The notes under the pieces: generated by a model
The model's database searches: none
What the model was told of the DNA's origin: nothing
What the model saw: the letters and a program-made list of their open reading frames with translations, nothing else
Source: Bradyrhizobium lablabi
GTDB taxonomy: Bacteria; Pseudomonadota; Alphaproteobacteria; Rhizobiales; Xanthobacteraceae
Assembly: GCF_900141755.1 (NCBI RefSeq)
Contig: NZ_LT670844.1
Coordinates: 5,304,501-5,368,500, forward strand
Direction of reading: 5' to 3'
Length of the DNA stretch: 64,000 nt
Translations under genes and position numbers: made by a program
Shown here: positions 47,001 through 54,675 of the stretch, piece by piece
Numbering within the stretch: the first letter of the stretch is position 1
Layout of the letters: each line of letters starts with the position of its first letter

Positions 47001-47220
47001 CGCCGTTGATTTGCTGCTCGAGCGGCGTTGCGACGGTCCTCGAAACGGTCTCCGCGGACGCGCCCGGGTAGGTCGTCGTGATCTGGACCGTCGGAGGCAC
47101 GATCTCCGGATATTGCGCAACCGGCAGGATGGCGAGCGCACCAAGTCCGATCAATGTCACGAAGACACTCAGGACGGTGGCGAAAATCGGCCTGTCGATA
47201 AAGATGTGTGAGAGGCGCAC
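44044..47220 (-). CDS. RND efflux transporter permease (HAE-1 family)
   Basis: 1058 residues, 12 membrane helices with two large periplasmic loops. N-terminus RLSHIFIDRPIFATVLSVFV is the HAE-1 start. Further landmarks: TTYPGASAETV, the TM4 segment VGIVVDDAIVVVENVERNLE, where V-D-D-A-I carries the two proton-relay aspartates, and the second-half ALFVFLVLAAQYESWKLPLAVV. Closest in form to the MexF/AcrB-type pumps. It works as a trimer with the adaptor protein encoded just upstream and an outer-membrane channel not present here. Separated from the adaptor gene by 26 bases. No substrate information. Confidence 0.95.
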   Translation of the reverse strand: MRLSHIFIDRPIFATVLSVFVTLIGLGALAILPVAQYPEIVPPTVQITTTYPGASAETVSRTVATPLEQQINGVENMLYMSSQATGDGKLTITVTFRIGTDLNVAQMLTQNRVQDALPRLPEDVQRLGVQVRKSTPNILLAVHLYSPDSSRDMLYISNYATLHVKDMLARLPGVGDVQIIGGREYAMRIWLDPDKVAAHNLSAGEVLSALRAQNIQVSAGVLNQPPVASREAYQLNVQTLGRLATPEQFAAIVLKSDSLGRVTRLRDVGRVEIGASDYGSTAFTDRGPGMPLLIFAQPGANSLAVEHEVLSTMETLVKEFPPGLNYKIIYDPTIFVGKSVNEVIKTIFVAILLVVGVVFLFLQSWRAAIIPVIAIPVSLVGTFSVLYGLGISLNNLSLFGLVLAVGIVVDDAIVVVENVERNLERGMTPAKAAHVTMDEVGGALISIALTLCAVFVPSAFLSGISGQFFRQFAVTISASTLISCFVSLTLSPALCAVLFKAHRPDHKVRPAPIVRLVKAGFDRFNFGFEWLSTSYGRLTRRLAQVTGVVLLAYTLLIGLAGFQFARAPTGFIPEQDQGYLITVVQLPPGASLDRTEAVVKKAIEIILTTPGVEHVAPFAGLDATTFTIASNAGTIFSGLPSLYNHEIKGLTAATVLADLRKRLSVIQEAHVLTIPPPPVQGIGNTGGFKMMVQDRAGLGSDALAQAAQKLVAAANKDPDFAGVFTLFGTRAPSIYADIDREKAEKVGLTPTDVFSTLQVYLGSQYVNDFNYLGRTYQVIAQADGGFRQDPQDVARLKVRNSSGEMVPVGTVARLKYENAPYRVPRYDLFPAAEVMGVAAPDVATGTALRRMEELAREVLPPGIGFEWTELAFQQQQPGTSALLVFGAAALFVFLVLAAQYESWKLPLAVVMIVPMCLLAAVSGLLMRDMAVDVLAQIGFVVLVGLAAKNAILIVEFARQAEEEGATPAEAAVTAARTRLRPILMTSFAFILGVAPLVVATGAGSEMRQSLGTTVFAGMLGVTAFGLLFTPAFYTVVRKLGRKQKQPVEAAHAAITTSG

Positions 47221-47246
47221 GGGAGAGCTCCTGCTTTAGCCTTGGT

Positions 47247-48506
47247 CTAACCTTGGCCGTCGGTGGCGGCGTCATAGCGGATCGCGCCGTCCTGGGGCGC
47301 GACCTTGGTGCCCGGAATGGCTCGCACCAGACCATCGATGACGACGCGGTCGCCCGCCTCCAGGCCGGATTTGATGACGCGCAGTCCACCGCGAAGCTCG
47401 CCGATTTGCACGATCTTCGGCGTAACGGTTCCATCCCGACCAACCGTCATGACCAGGTGCTGCGACTGATCGAGCACGACTGCAGAGTCAGGTAACAGGG
47501 CGGCCTGCGTGGGCGGTGCGACCGTCACGCTCAGCCGTGCAAATTGCCCCGGCGCGAGGAAGAGATCGTGATTGGGCACTGTCGCGCGCGCGTGTATCGT
47601 TCCGCTCGAACGATCGAGGGAATTGTCGACAAAGTCGAGTGTTCCTTCGCGCGTGAGGCTGTTCTCATCGCTCAAGCCGATCAAGACCCCGTCGGCGAGC
47701 GGACCCGCGACGCGCGCGCGTTCGCGCGCAAACGTCAGATAATCGGATTCGCTCATGTCGAAGTCGAGATAGAGAGGATCGAGCGAAACCAGCGTCGCCA
47801 GCAGGGTCGTCGGACTGACCGCCGCACGGCTGCCCGCGACCAGGCTTCCGATCGAAACCTGGCGGGCGCCGATGCGTCCCGTAAAGGGAGCGGTGACGCG
47901 GCAGTATTCAAGGTCAAGCTGGGCATCGCGTATGCGCGCCTTGGCGTCTTCGACGGCGGCCTCTGAGGCGTCCTGGTCGGAGGTACGTTGATCGACCGTC
48001 TCCTGGGTCGCGAACTCGTTGCGGCGAAGCGATTGTGCGCGCGTAAGCTGGTTGCTCGCAAACGCGACACGTGCCTTCGCTGTCTGTAATTGGGCGTTTG
48101 CCTGCGCAAGCTTGATTTCATATGGGCGGGGGTCGATGACGAAAAGAAGATCGCCTTTGTGGACGATCTGGCCATCCTTGAAGTGGATTTCAGTCAGAGT
48201 ACCTCCAACCTGAGCCCGCAGTTCTATTCTGTCGATCGCAGAAAACTGGCCGAGAAATCCAAGCCGGGTGTCGACCGCGCGCTGCAAGGGCTTGCTTACC
48301 GTTACGAGCGGAAGTGCCGCTGGTGGCGCGACCGCTCGAGCCTCCCTGTGATGGAAAATGCCCAGATACGTGAACGCGGCAAGGACCGCCAAGGCCACGC
48401 CTGCTGCGCCTACCCTCCAGGCCCCGGCCCGCCGTTGGTCAGGTAACCCGGCCGCGTCGCTTTCAAAGCTGGAATGATCGCTGATTTGATCGGTGATACC
48501 GTCCAT
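47247..48506 (-). CDS. RND efflux periplasmic adaptor subunit
   Basis: 419 residues. After a short cytoplasmic part, one membrane helix (VGAAGVALAVLAAFTYLGIF) anchors it. The biotinyl-lipoyl half-motif is IELRAQVGGTLTEIHFKDGQ, the coiled-coil hairpin about 130-200 (LAQANAQLQTAKARV and AVEDAKARIRDAQLDLEYCR), then TAPFTGRIGARQVSIGSLV and the beta-barrel region. A membrane-fusion protein that links the pump to an outer-membrane channel. It is transcribed first, before the permease. Confidence 0.94.
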   Translation of the reverse strand: MDGITDQISDHSSFESDAAGLPDQRRAGAWRVGAAGVALAVLAAFTYLGIFHHREARAVAPPAALPLVTVSKPLQRAVDTRLGFLGQFSAIDRIELRAQVGGTLTEIHFKDGQIVHKGDLLFVIDPRPYEIKLAQANAQLQTAKARVAFASNQLTRAQSLRRNEFATQETVDQRTSDQDASEAAVEDAKARIRDAQLDLEYCRVTAPFTGRIGARQVSIGSLVAGSRAAVSPTTLLATLVSLDPLYLDFDMSESDYLTFARERARVAGPLADGVLIGLSDENSLTREGTLDFVDNSLDRSSGTIHARATVPNHDLFLAPGQFARLSVTVAPPTQAALLPDSAVVLDQSQHLVMTVGRDGTVTPKIVQIGELRGGLRVIKSGLEAGDRVVIDGLVRAIPGTKVAPQDGAIRYDAATDGQG

Positions 48507-48533
48507 GAGCCCTCGCTCCGCCGAAAGGGGGTT

Positions 48534-48560
48534 GATATCTGGAGGCCTTACTCCAATATC
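48534..48560. promoter_or_regulatory. Near-palindrome between the RND operon and its TetR gene
   Basis: GATATCTGGAG-GCCTTA-CTCCAATATC has arms that match except for one extra base. It lies midway in the 100-base gap between the divergent genes, the expected place for a TetR operator. Confidence 0.55.
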
Positions 48561-48606
48561 TGCCCATATAAACGCGGGGAGACGTCGGTCAAGGATTATT
48601 GGAGCG

Positions 48607-49278
48607 ATGGCACCAAAAATAGTCGAAGGCGCCAGGCGTGGCCGCGGAAGGCCGTCGGTGTTCGACCGCGACGCCGTGCTCGATAAAGCGATGAAGCTGT
48701 TCTGGGAGCGCGGCTATCAAGGCACGTCGTTCGACGATCTGATCGCCGCCATGGGGATCAGCGCCTCGAGCTTTTACAATTCGTTCGGCAGCAAGGAGGA
48801 GCTCTATTGCGAGGCCACGCAATCCTACCTCGATTCGTCCGGTCGCTGGTTCTTCGGCATCCTCAATGACGAAGCCACCGACACCCGAACGGCTTTTTCG
48901 CGTCTGTTTGCCGCGACCGCAGAGGAGTTCACGCGCGGCGATCATCCGCCGGGCTGCATGATCTCGCTGGCGTGTACGCAGACCCCGCCGGCGCTGGAGA
49001 GCATTCGTGAAGTGATGGTTGAGCATCGCGCCTTTTCGGAAGGCACGATGGCGGAGCGCCTTCGCAAGGGGATCGCCGACGGGGACGTGCCAGAGGACAC
49101 CGACGTCGACATGCTCGCTGCCTATTTCAGCGCGGTGGCGCGTGGACTAGCGGGGCAGGCGCGCGACGGCGCGTCGCGCGAGAAGCTGACGGAAATAGGC
49201 CGTCTGGCCATGCGCGCCTGGCCGGCGGGCAAGGCTAAGAGACGATCAACGCCGGTGAAATCAAAGGGAAGAGCATGA
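48607..49278 (+). CDS. TetR/AcrR family transcriptional regulator
   Basis: 223 residues from the ATG at 48607 (GGAG directly upstream); an open frame 38 codons longer covers the operator and is unlikely. HTH at about residues 12-58 (GRPSVFDRDAVLDKAMKLFWERG, then TSFDDLIAAMGISASSFYNSF). The ligand domain contains HPPGCMISLACTQTP, as in the AcrR/YcdC-like group with the PxGC motif. Divergent from the RND operon, so it probably represses it and itself. Confidence 0.9.
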   Translation: MAPKIVEGARRGRGRPSVFDRDAVLDKAMKLFWERGYQGTSFDDLIAAMGISASSFYNSFGSKEELYCEATQSYLDSSGRWFFGILNDEATDTRTAFSRLFAATAEEFTRGDHPPGCMISLACTQTPPALESIREVMVEHRAFSEGTMAERLRKGIADGDVPEDTDVDMLAAYFSAVARGLAGQARDGASREKLTEIGRLAMRAWPAGKAKRRSTPVKSKGRA

Positions 49279-49291
49279 GGAAGCAGCGCCG

Positions 49292-49603
49292 ATGATTACC
49301 GCCATCGTTCTCTATGACCTGCCGCCGTCGATCGGCCTCGAGGAATGCCGCGCGCATTTCACCAAGATCGCGCCGGATTTCCTGAAAGCAAAAGGTTTTG
49401 TCCGCAAGCAGTTCATCTGCCGGAAGGAAGGCGGCGTCGCCGGCGGCGTCTATATGTGGGAGACCCAAGCCGACGCCGAAGCGTTTTACAGCGGGCCCTG
49501 GCGCGACGGCATCCGCGCGCGCTACGGCAACGACCCGAAGATCCAGTATTTTGAAACGGTCGCGCTGACCGACAAGGCGACGGGTAAGGCCGGCGCGATC
49601 TAG
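49292..49603 (+). CDS. YdhR-like monooxygenase family protein
   Basis: 103 residues of the ferredoxin-like ABM fold. ITAIVLYDLPPSIGLEECRAHF, then KGFVRKQFICRKEGGVAGGVY and AEAFYSGPWRDGIRARYG match the YdhR/mono-oxygenase-like group, which usually act on quinone-like compounds or serve as small dimers of unknown role. The ATG at 49292 lies 13 bases after the TetR stop, so it is probably the second gene of that transcript and might share a stress-related function with the pump. Confidence 0.7.
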   Translation: MITAIVLYDLPPSIGLEECRAHFTKIAPDFLKAKGFVRKQFICRKEGGVAGGVYMWETQADAEAFYSGPWRDGIRARYGNDPKIQYFETVALTDKATGKAGAI

Positions 49604-49636
49604 GCAACCGGCTGCCCATCAAATTTGGTGTCAGAC

Positions 49637-49939
49637 CTATTTTGGCAGCTTGTCGGTCAGGATATCGATCTTGTGGATCGTCGGCGGCTTGGCCAGCAAT
49701 TCGCCCGCCTTCGCCATCAGCGCCGCGGCGACCTTGCCATTGAGATGCGCCTCGCGCCCGGCCTCGTCGTTGAACGTGTCGAAAATCGCGAACGACGATG
49801 GACCTTCCTGGATTGCAAACCAAGTGACCGTGCCGGGTTCGGCGTTGACCAGCGGCAGCGCCGATTTGAGGAAATCCGCGACTTCCTTTTCTTTACCCGG
49901 CTTGGCCTCGAGCGGAACGTACAGCGCAACCTTGGACAT
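49637..49939 (-). CDS. Antibiotic biosynthesis monooxygenase (ABM) domain protein
   Basis: 100 residues. ABM-fold elements VALYVPLEAKPGKEKEVADFL, then PGTVTWFAIQEGPSSFAIFDTF and NDEAGREAHL are typical of quinol-monooxygenase-like small enzymes (YgiN type). Forms dimers in known members. Convergent with the YdhR-like gene, giving two small oxygenase-like proteins side by side. Substrate unknown. Confidence 0.8.
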   Translation of the reverse strand: MSKVALYVPLEAKPGKEKEVADFLKSALPLVNAEPGTVTWFAIQEGPSSFAIFDTFNDEAGREAHLNGKVAAALMAKAGELLAKPPTIHKIDILTDKLPK

Positions 49940-50107
49940 CGCTCACTCCTGACAATGATGATTGACCCGGACGGAGAGAATACCGTCTCATAAATCGGGT
50001 ATCAGGATGAACATTGAAGGCAAATCAAAGTTCCGTTGAAACGCAGCGGCTCCGCACGCTTTCCGCAGAGATCGACGGTTTTTGGCGGACGGGTAAGAGT
50101 CTGACGC

Positions 50108-50818
50108 TCACCCTCCCAGATACGCCTCGCGCACGCGCGGATCGTCGGCTAGCGTGGCGGATGGTCCGGACAGCGTGATGGTTCCGGTCTCCAGCACAAA
50201 GGCGCGGGCGGCGATTTCCAGCGCCATCGCCGAATTTTGTTCCACGAGCAGCACGCCGAGCCCGGTGCGGCGGTTGAGTTCGACGATCTTGTCGAACACC
50301 TGCTCGATGACGATCGGCGCCAGCCCCAGCGACGGCTCGTCCAGCATCAACAGATTGGGGCGGCTCATCAGCGCGCGGCCGATCGCGAGCATCTGCTGCT
50401 CGCCGCCGGACAGCGACCATCCGCCCTGCTTGATGCGCTCCTTCAGTCGCGGAAACAGTTCGAACACCAGCGCCAGATCGTCCTCGACTTCGGATTTTTT
50501 GTAAGAGCGCGACGCCGTGCCGGTGAGCAGGTTCTCGCGCACGGTCAGGCCCGGAAAAATCCGTCGCCCCTCCGGGCAATGCGCGATGCCGGCGGCGACG
50601 ATGGTCTCGACCGCTGTCGTGTGGATGACTTCGCCCTTCCAGAAGATTTTGCCCGAGGCCGGGCGCAGCAGGCCGGACACGGTAGCGAGCGTCGTGGTCT
50701 TGCCGGCGCCGTTGCCGCCGATCAACGCGACGATCTCGCCCATCTCGACGGTGAAGGAAATGCCCTTCAGCACTTCTATATGGCCATAGGAAACGTGCAG
50801 GTTTTCGACCTTAAGCAT
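50108..50818 (-). CDS. livF: Branched-chain-type ABC transporter ATP-binding protein LivF
   Basis: 236 residues. Walker A GGNGAGKTT (34-42), signature LSGGEQQML, Walker B LLMLDEPSLGL, and the terminal switch His in the VLLVEQNSAMA region, where LivF proteins have QN. The sequence LFPRLKERIKQGG precedes the signature as usual. Overlaps livG by 8 bases. One of two ATPases of the HAAT (hydrophobic amino acid/amide) importer encoded upstream. Confidence 0.92.
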   Translation of the reverse strand: MLKVENLHVSYGHIEVLKGISFTVEMGEIVALIGGNGAGKTTTLATVSGLLRPASGKIFWKGEVIHTTAVETIVAAGIAHCPEGRRIFPGLTVRENLLTGTASRSYKKSEVEDDLALVFELFPRLKERIKQGGWSLSGGEQQMLAIGRALMSRPNLLMLDEPSLGLAPIVIEQVFDKIVELNRRTGLGVLLVEQNSAMALEIAARAFVLETGTITLSGPSATLADDPRVREAYLGG

Positions 50819-51590
50819 GGCGGTGCCGCCTGCCGAGATAGGCCTCGATCACGAGTGGATTGCGCTGGACGTCGGCGGGCGCGCCTTCGGCGATCTTCTT
50901 GCCGAAATCCAAAACCGCGACGCGGTCGCTGATGCCCATCACCAGTCGCACATTGTGCTCGACCAGAAGGATCGTGATGCCCCGGTGTTTCAGTTTTGCA
51001 ATCGTATCCAGCAACGTCATGCTTTCGGTCATGTTCATGCCGGCCGCGGGTTCGTCCAACAAGAGTACGCTGGGCTTTGTGGCCAGCGCGCGGGCGATCT
51101 CCAGGAGGCGCTGTTGCGCGTAAGGTAGCTGCGCGGCACGGTCGCCGGCGCGGCGGGAAAGGCCGACGATGTCAAGCGCCTCGCGCGCCGAGCGCTCGAT
51201 CTCGGCTTCATTCTGTCTTTGCAGCGCATTCGCCGTCACGATGCCGAATAGCGATGCATTGATGTTGCAGCTGGCCGCGACCTTCACGTTTTCGAGCACG
51301 CTGAGATCGGTGAAGATTCGGATGGTCTGGAAGGTGCGTGCGAGTCCGAGCCGGGTGATCCGGTGCGGCTTGAGCCGGAAGACTTCGTTCCCGTCGATAC
51401 GTATCGAGCCGGAATCCGCATGCGAGGCTCCGCTCAACGCATTGAGCAGCGTGGTCTTGCCCGAACCATTGGGCCCGATGATCGCCTGCACGATGCCGCG
51501 GGGAACATCGAGGTCGATGCCATCGAGCGCCAACAGGCCGCCGAACCGCCGGGTGACGCCGCGCGCGGCGATGATTGGTGCATCGCTCAT
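50811..51590 (-). CDS. livG: Branched-chain-type ABC transporter ATP-binding protein LivG
   Basis: 259 residues from the ATG at 51590. Walker A GPNGSGKTT (39-47), a LivG-type degenerate signature LPYAQQRLLEIARAL, Walker B VLLLDEPAAGM, and the H-loop in LLVEHNVRLV. The start codon overlaps the livM stop as ATGA, so translation is coupled. Partner of LivF. Confidence 0.92.
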   Translation of the reverse strand: MSDAPIIAARGVTRRFGGLLALDGIDLDVPRGIVQAIIGPNGSGKTTLLNALSGASHADSGSIRIDGNEVFRLKPHRITRLGLARTFQTIRIFTDLSVLENVKVAASCNINASLFGIVTANALQRQNEAEIERSAREALDIVGLSRRAGDRAAQLPYAQQRLLEIARALATKPSVLLLDEPAAGMNMTESMTLLDTIAKLKHRGITILLVEHNVRLVMGISDRVAVLDFGKKIAEGAPADVQRNPLVIEAYLGRRHRHA

Positions 51591-52522
51591 GGCGCGCGCG
51601 CCTGGCGCTGATGTATCAGGGATGCGATCGACGCGAGGCCGCCCGGCGCCAGCACGATCACCGCGATGACGCCGAGGCCGTAGAGCACGAGATACCACTG
51701 GCCGAGGAATCGCAAGGCCTCGGGCAGGATCGTCAGCGCCACCGCGCCGATGACGCAGCCGGCAATCGAGCCCATGCCGCCGACGATCAGCATCGTCATC
51801 AGCAGCACGGCCTGCGTGCCCGAAAAACTGTCGGGGCTGATGAAGCGGATCGACGACGCATAGAGACAGCCGGCAAGGCCCGCATAAACCGCGCCGATCA
51901 TGAACGCCAACACCTTTATGCGCGTGGTATCGACGCCGCTCTGCTCGGCGGCGATCTCGCTGTTCTTGGTCGCGATCATGGCGCGGCCGAGCGACGAGTG
52001 CCGGATTCGCGCTGCGACCAGCACCGCCAGCGCCAGCGCGGCGACTAAAAGATAAAAATGTTCGATCGGTCCCTGCGGCGCGAGGCCGAACAGGCTGATG
52101 CCGGGGATCGCGCGCAAGCCCGAGGTGCCGCCGGTAACCGGCTCCCAATGCACGATGACGAGGCGGACGATTTCGCCGAACCCGATCGTGGTCATGGCGA
52201 GATAGTAAGTCCGCAGCCGCAAGGTCGGCACGCCGAGCGCAAGAGAGGCGATCATCACCATGATGGCGGAGAGAAATGGCGTGGCGACCCAGGGCAATCC
52301 GGCCTTGCTGGCGAGCGCGGTGGTGTAAGCGCCGAGGCCATAGAACGCGGCCTGACCAAAGTTGATCTGGCCGGTCCAGCCGGTGGCGAAATTCAGACCT
52401 AAGACGACGATTGCGTTGAGGATCGCGATATTGAGCAATTGAATGACGTAGCCGTCACGGGTTGCGAGCGGGATCGCCAGCGCGGCGGCGGCGCAGAGCG
52501 CCACTGGCATCAGACGTTTCAC
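51587..52522 (-). CDS. livM: Branched-chain-type ABC transporter permease LivM
   Basis: 311 residues, about nine membrane helices. GLNFATGWTGQINFGQAAFYGLGAY is the LivM family start; LRTYYLAMTTIGFGEIVRLV and MIATKNSEIAAEQSGVDTTRIK the central loops; and LLMTMLIVGGMGSIAGCVIGA the last conserved stretch. Separated from livH by one base. Confidence 0.93.
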   Translation of the reverse strand: MKRLMPVALCAAAALAIPLATRDGYVIQLLNIAILNAIVVLGLNFATGWTGQINFGQAAFYGLGAYTTALASKAGLPWVATPFLSAIMVMIASLALGVPTLRLRTYYLAMTTIGFGEIVRLVIVHWEPVTGGTSGLRAIPGISLFGLAPQGPIEHFYLLVAALALAVLVAARIRHSSLGRAMIATKNSEIAAEQSGVDTTRIKVLAFMIGAVYAGLAGCLYASSIRFISPDSFSGTQAVLLMTMLIVGGMGSIAGCVIGAVALTILPEALRFLGQWYLVLYGLGVIAVIVLAPGGLASIASLIHQRQARAP

Positions 52523-52523
52523 C

Positions 52524-53390
52524 TCAGACCTTCTCGCTGCTCTTCTCGCCGAACAGGCCGCGCGGCCAGGCGACGAGGACGGCGATCATGACGATGAAGG
52601 CGTAGGCGTCGCGAAAATTCGACGAGATATAGCGCGCACCAAAGGTCTCGATCAGGCCGAGGAATAACCCGCCGATCACCGCGCCCGGCAGATTGCCGAA
52701 GCCGCCGATCACGCTGACGACGAATCCCTTTAAGCCGAGGCTCCCGCCCATGGTCGGCTCGGCCAAAAATATCGGCGCCACCAGAAGCCCGGCGATGCCG
52801 GACAAAACGGCCCCAAGCGCAAACGCAACCGCGATGGTGCGGTTGACGGGAATGCCGACGAGACGCGCGGTATGCAGATCCTGAGCGGTTGCCTGCATCA
52901 GGATGCCGAACCGGGTTTTTGTCAGCATCAGGAATTGCAGCAGCAGGATCACCGCCAGCGTCGCAAAGATAAAAAGCTGATGCATCGAGATCACGATACC
53001 GGCAAAGCGCAATGGCGCGCCGTGAACCGGCGAGGGCAACGATACCGGCAGCGGTCCCCAGATGATCAGTGCGAGGTTTTCCAAAACGATCCCCATCGCG
53101 ATCGTGGTCAGGATCACCAGGAACGGCGGCCGGCCGCGCAGCGGAAAGTAGACCAGCACCATGAACACGATGCCGATCAGCGCCATCGCCAGCATGGTCA
53201 GCGCCCACGCCGCCGCTACCGGCAATTCATGCGACACCGCGCCGCTGATGCCGATGAAGGCACCCAGCATCAATAATTGTCCCTGGGCGAAGTTGACGAT
53301 CTGGACGGTGTTGAAGATCAGCAGCAGACCGAGCGCGACCAGAGCATAGATGCTGCCGAGCGCGAGGCCGTTGACGACGAGCTGGCCCAT
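52524..53390 (-). CDS. livH: Branched-chain-type ABC transporter permease LivH
   Basis: 288 residues with eight helices. YALVALGLLLIFNTVQIVNFAQGQ near the N-terminus and ILMQATAQDLHTARLVGIPVNR are the family motifs, and VVSVIGGFGNLPGAVIGGLF comes before the last helices. The stop is 7 bases upstream of the substrate-binding-protein side of the operon. Partner of LivM. Confidence 0.93.
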   Translation of the reverse strand: MGQLVVNGLALGSIYALVALGLLLIFNTVQIVNFAQGQLLMLGAFIGISGAVSHELPVAAAWALTMLAMALIGIVFMVLVYFPLRGRPPFLVILTTIAMGIVLENLALIIWGPLPVSLPSPVHGAPLRFAGIVISMHQLFIFATLAVILLLQFLMLTKTRFGILMQATAQDLHTARLVGIPVNRTIAVAFALGAVLSGIAGLLVAPIFLAEPTMGGSLGLKGFVVSVIGGFGNLPGAVIGGLFLGLIETFGARYISSNFRDAYAFIVMIAVLVAWPRGLFGEKSSEKV

Positions 53391-53397
53391 GAAGCGA

Positions 53398-54576
53398 TCA
53401 GTATCCGCTCTCTTTGATCGGGCCGGTCAGTTCGGGCATCTTGCCCTTGTTGCGATAGATCCCGAGCATGTGCGCGAGGTCGCCTTGCTTGTCAGCCTGA
53501 TAGTTGATCAGCATGCCCTTCCAGTCTTTGGTCGCGGCCAGTGCGTCACGGATCGCGCCCTTGTCGCAACCCACCTTCTCGATGATCGATTTCAGCATGT
53601 AGACCGTGTCGTAATACGACACCGTGAAATTATCGGCCGGCACCTTGTATTTTTCCAGCACGCGCTTTGACCAGTCGAGAATCTTGGCGTCGATCGAAGT
53701 CTGCGGGATCATGCCGCCGATCGCATAGCTGCCGTCGGCTTCAGCGGCGGAGAGGTTGTTCAGCGTGGTCTGCGCGACGAGGCTCGAATTGCCGATCGTC
53801 GTCAGCTTGATGCCGAGATCACCCATCTGCTTCATCACCAGTGTCACGTCGGCCGGGCGGCCGAACAGGATCAGACTGTCGGCGCCCTTGTCCTTGATCT
53901 CGAGCAATTGCGCGCTCATGTCCTTGTCCGACGGCGCATAGGACGTCACCGCGACCGGCGCCACGTTGAGTTTTGCAAGCGCGGCCTGAATGCCCTTGGA
54001 GGCGCCGAGCCCGTAATCGTCGGCCACCGCCATGATGCCGGGTTTTGCCATCTTGAGCGACTTCACCAGATATTCCGGAATGAGGTCGGCGAGCTGGCCG
54101 TCATGGACATGGGTGCGGAACAGCCACGGGCTGCCCTGCGCCGTGACTTTCGCATTGGTGGCGCCGACCAGGAACGGCGTTTCCGATTTGGTCACGACCT
54201 CGGTCTGCGCGAACACATGCGGGCTGATCATCGATCCGAAGATGACGAGCGGCTTGCCCTCGAGAATGCGGTTCATCGCGTTGAGCGCATCGGTGGATGA
54301 CGCGCCGGTATCTTCGCTCGTCAACGAAAATTTCTTGCCGGCGATGCCGCCGCCGGCGTTGATCTCGTCGACCGCGAATTCGACGCCGTTGCGCGCCTGG
54401 GTGCCGAGCAATGCCAGATTGCCGGTGAGCGCGGTGGTCAGGCCGAGCGGGATCGGCGAGGGGCAGCTTGCGGGCTCGGCTTGCGAGGAGGGCGCGGCGA
54501 ATGAAGACAGGCAGATGACGGCACCCACCATCAAGGTCTTGCCTAATATCAACGTTCTAAACGACATCCGAAACAT
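53398..54576 (-). CDS. Branched-chain-type ABC transporter substrate-binding protein
   Basis: 392 residues from the ATG at 54576 (GGAGGACGC in front). Signal peptide about residues 1-33 (LMVGAVICLSSFAAPSSQA). The mature part has the Peripla_BP_6 fold: IPLGLTTALTGNLALLGTQ, NGVEFAVDEINAGGGIAGKK, then ADDYGLGASKGIQAAL. First gene of the importer: substrate-binding protein, livH, livM, livG, livF in order. Such systems carry branched-chain amino acids, amides, urea or aromatic acids; dihydropyrimidinase just upstream points to a cyclic amide or pyrimidine. Confidence 0.93.
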   Translation of the reverse strand: MFRMSFRTLILGKTLMVGAVICLSSFAAPSSQAEPASCPSPIPLGLTTALTGNLALLGTQARNGVEFAVDEINAGGGIAGKKFSLTSEDTGASSTDALNAMNRILEGKPLVIFGSMISPHVFAQTEVVTKSETPFLVGATNAKVTAQGSPWLFRTHVHDGQLADLIPEYLVKSLKMAKPGIMAVADDYGLGASKGIQAALAKLNVAPVAVTSYAPSDKDMSAQLLEIKDKGADSLILFGRPADVTLVMKQMGDLGIKLTTIGNSSLVAQTTLNNLSAAEADGSYAIGGMIPQTSIDAKILDWSKRVLEKYKVPADNFTVSYYDTVYMLKSIIEKVGCDKGAIRDALAATKDWKGMLINYQADKQGDLAHMLGIYRNKGKMPELTGPIKESGY

Positions 54577-54675
54577 CCCGCGTCCTCCAGGTGAATTTGC
54601 TCGCAATTTGCATGCAAATGAAGTGCCATTTGACGCTGCAATCGAGAGGATTTCGGCGCGGGAATTTTCCCGCGC

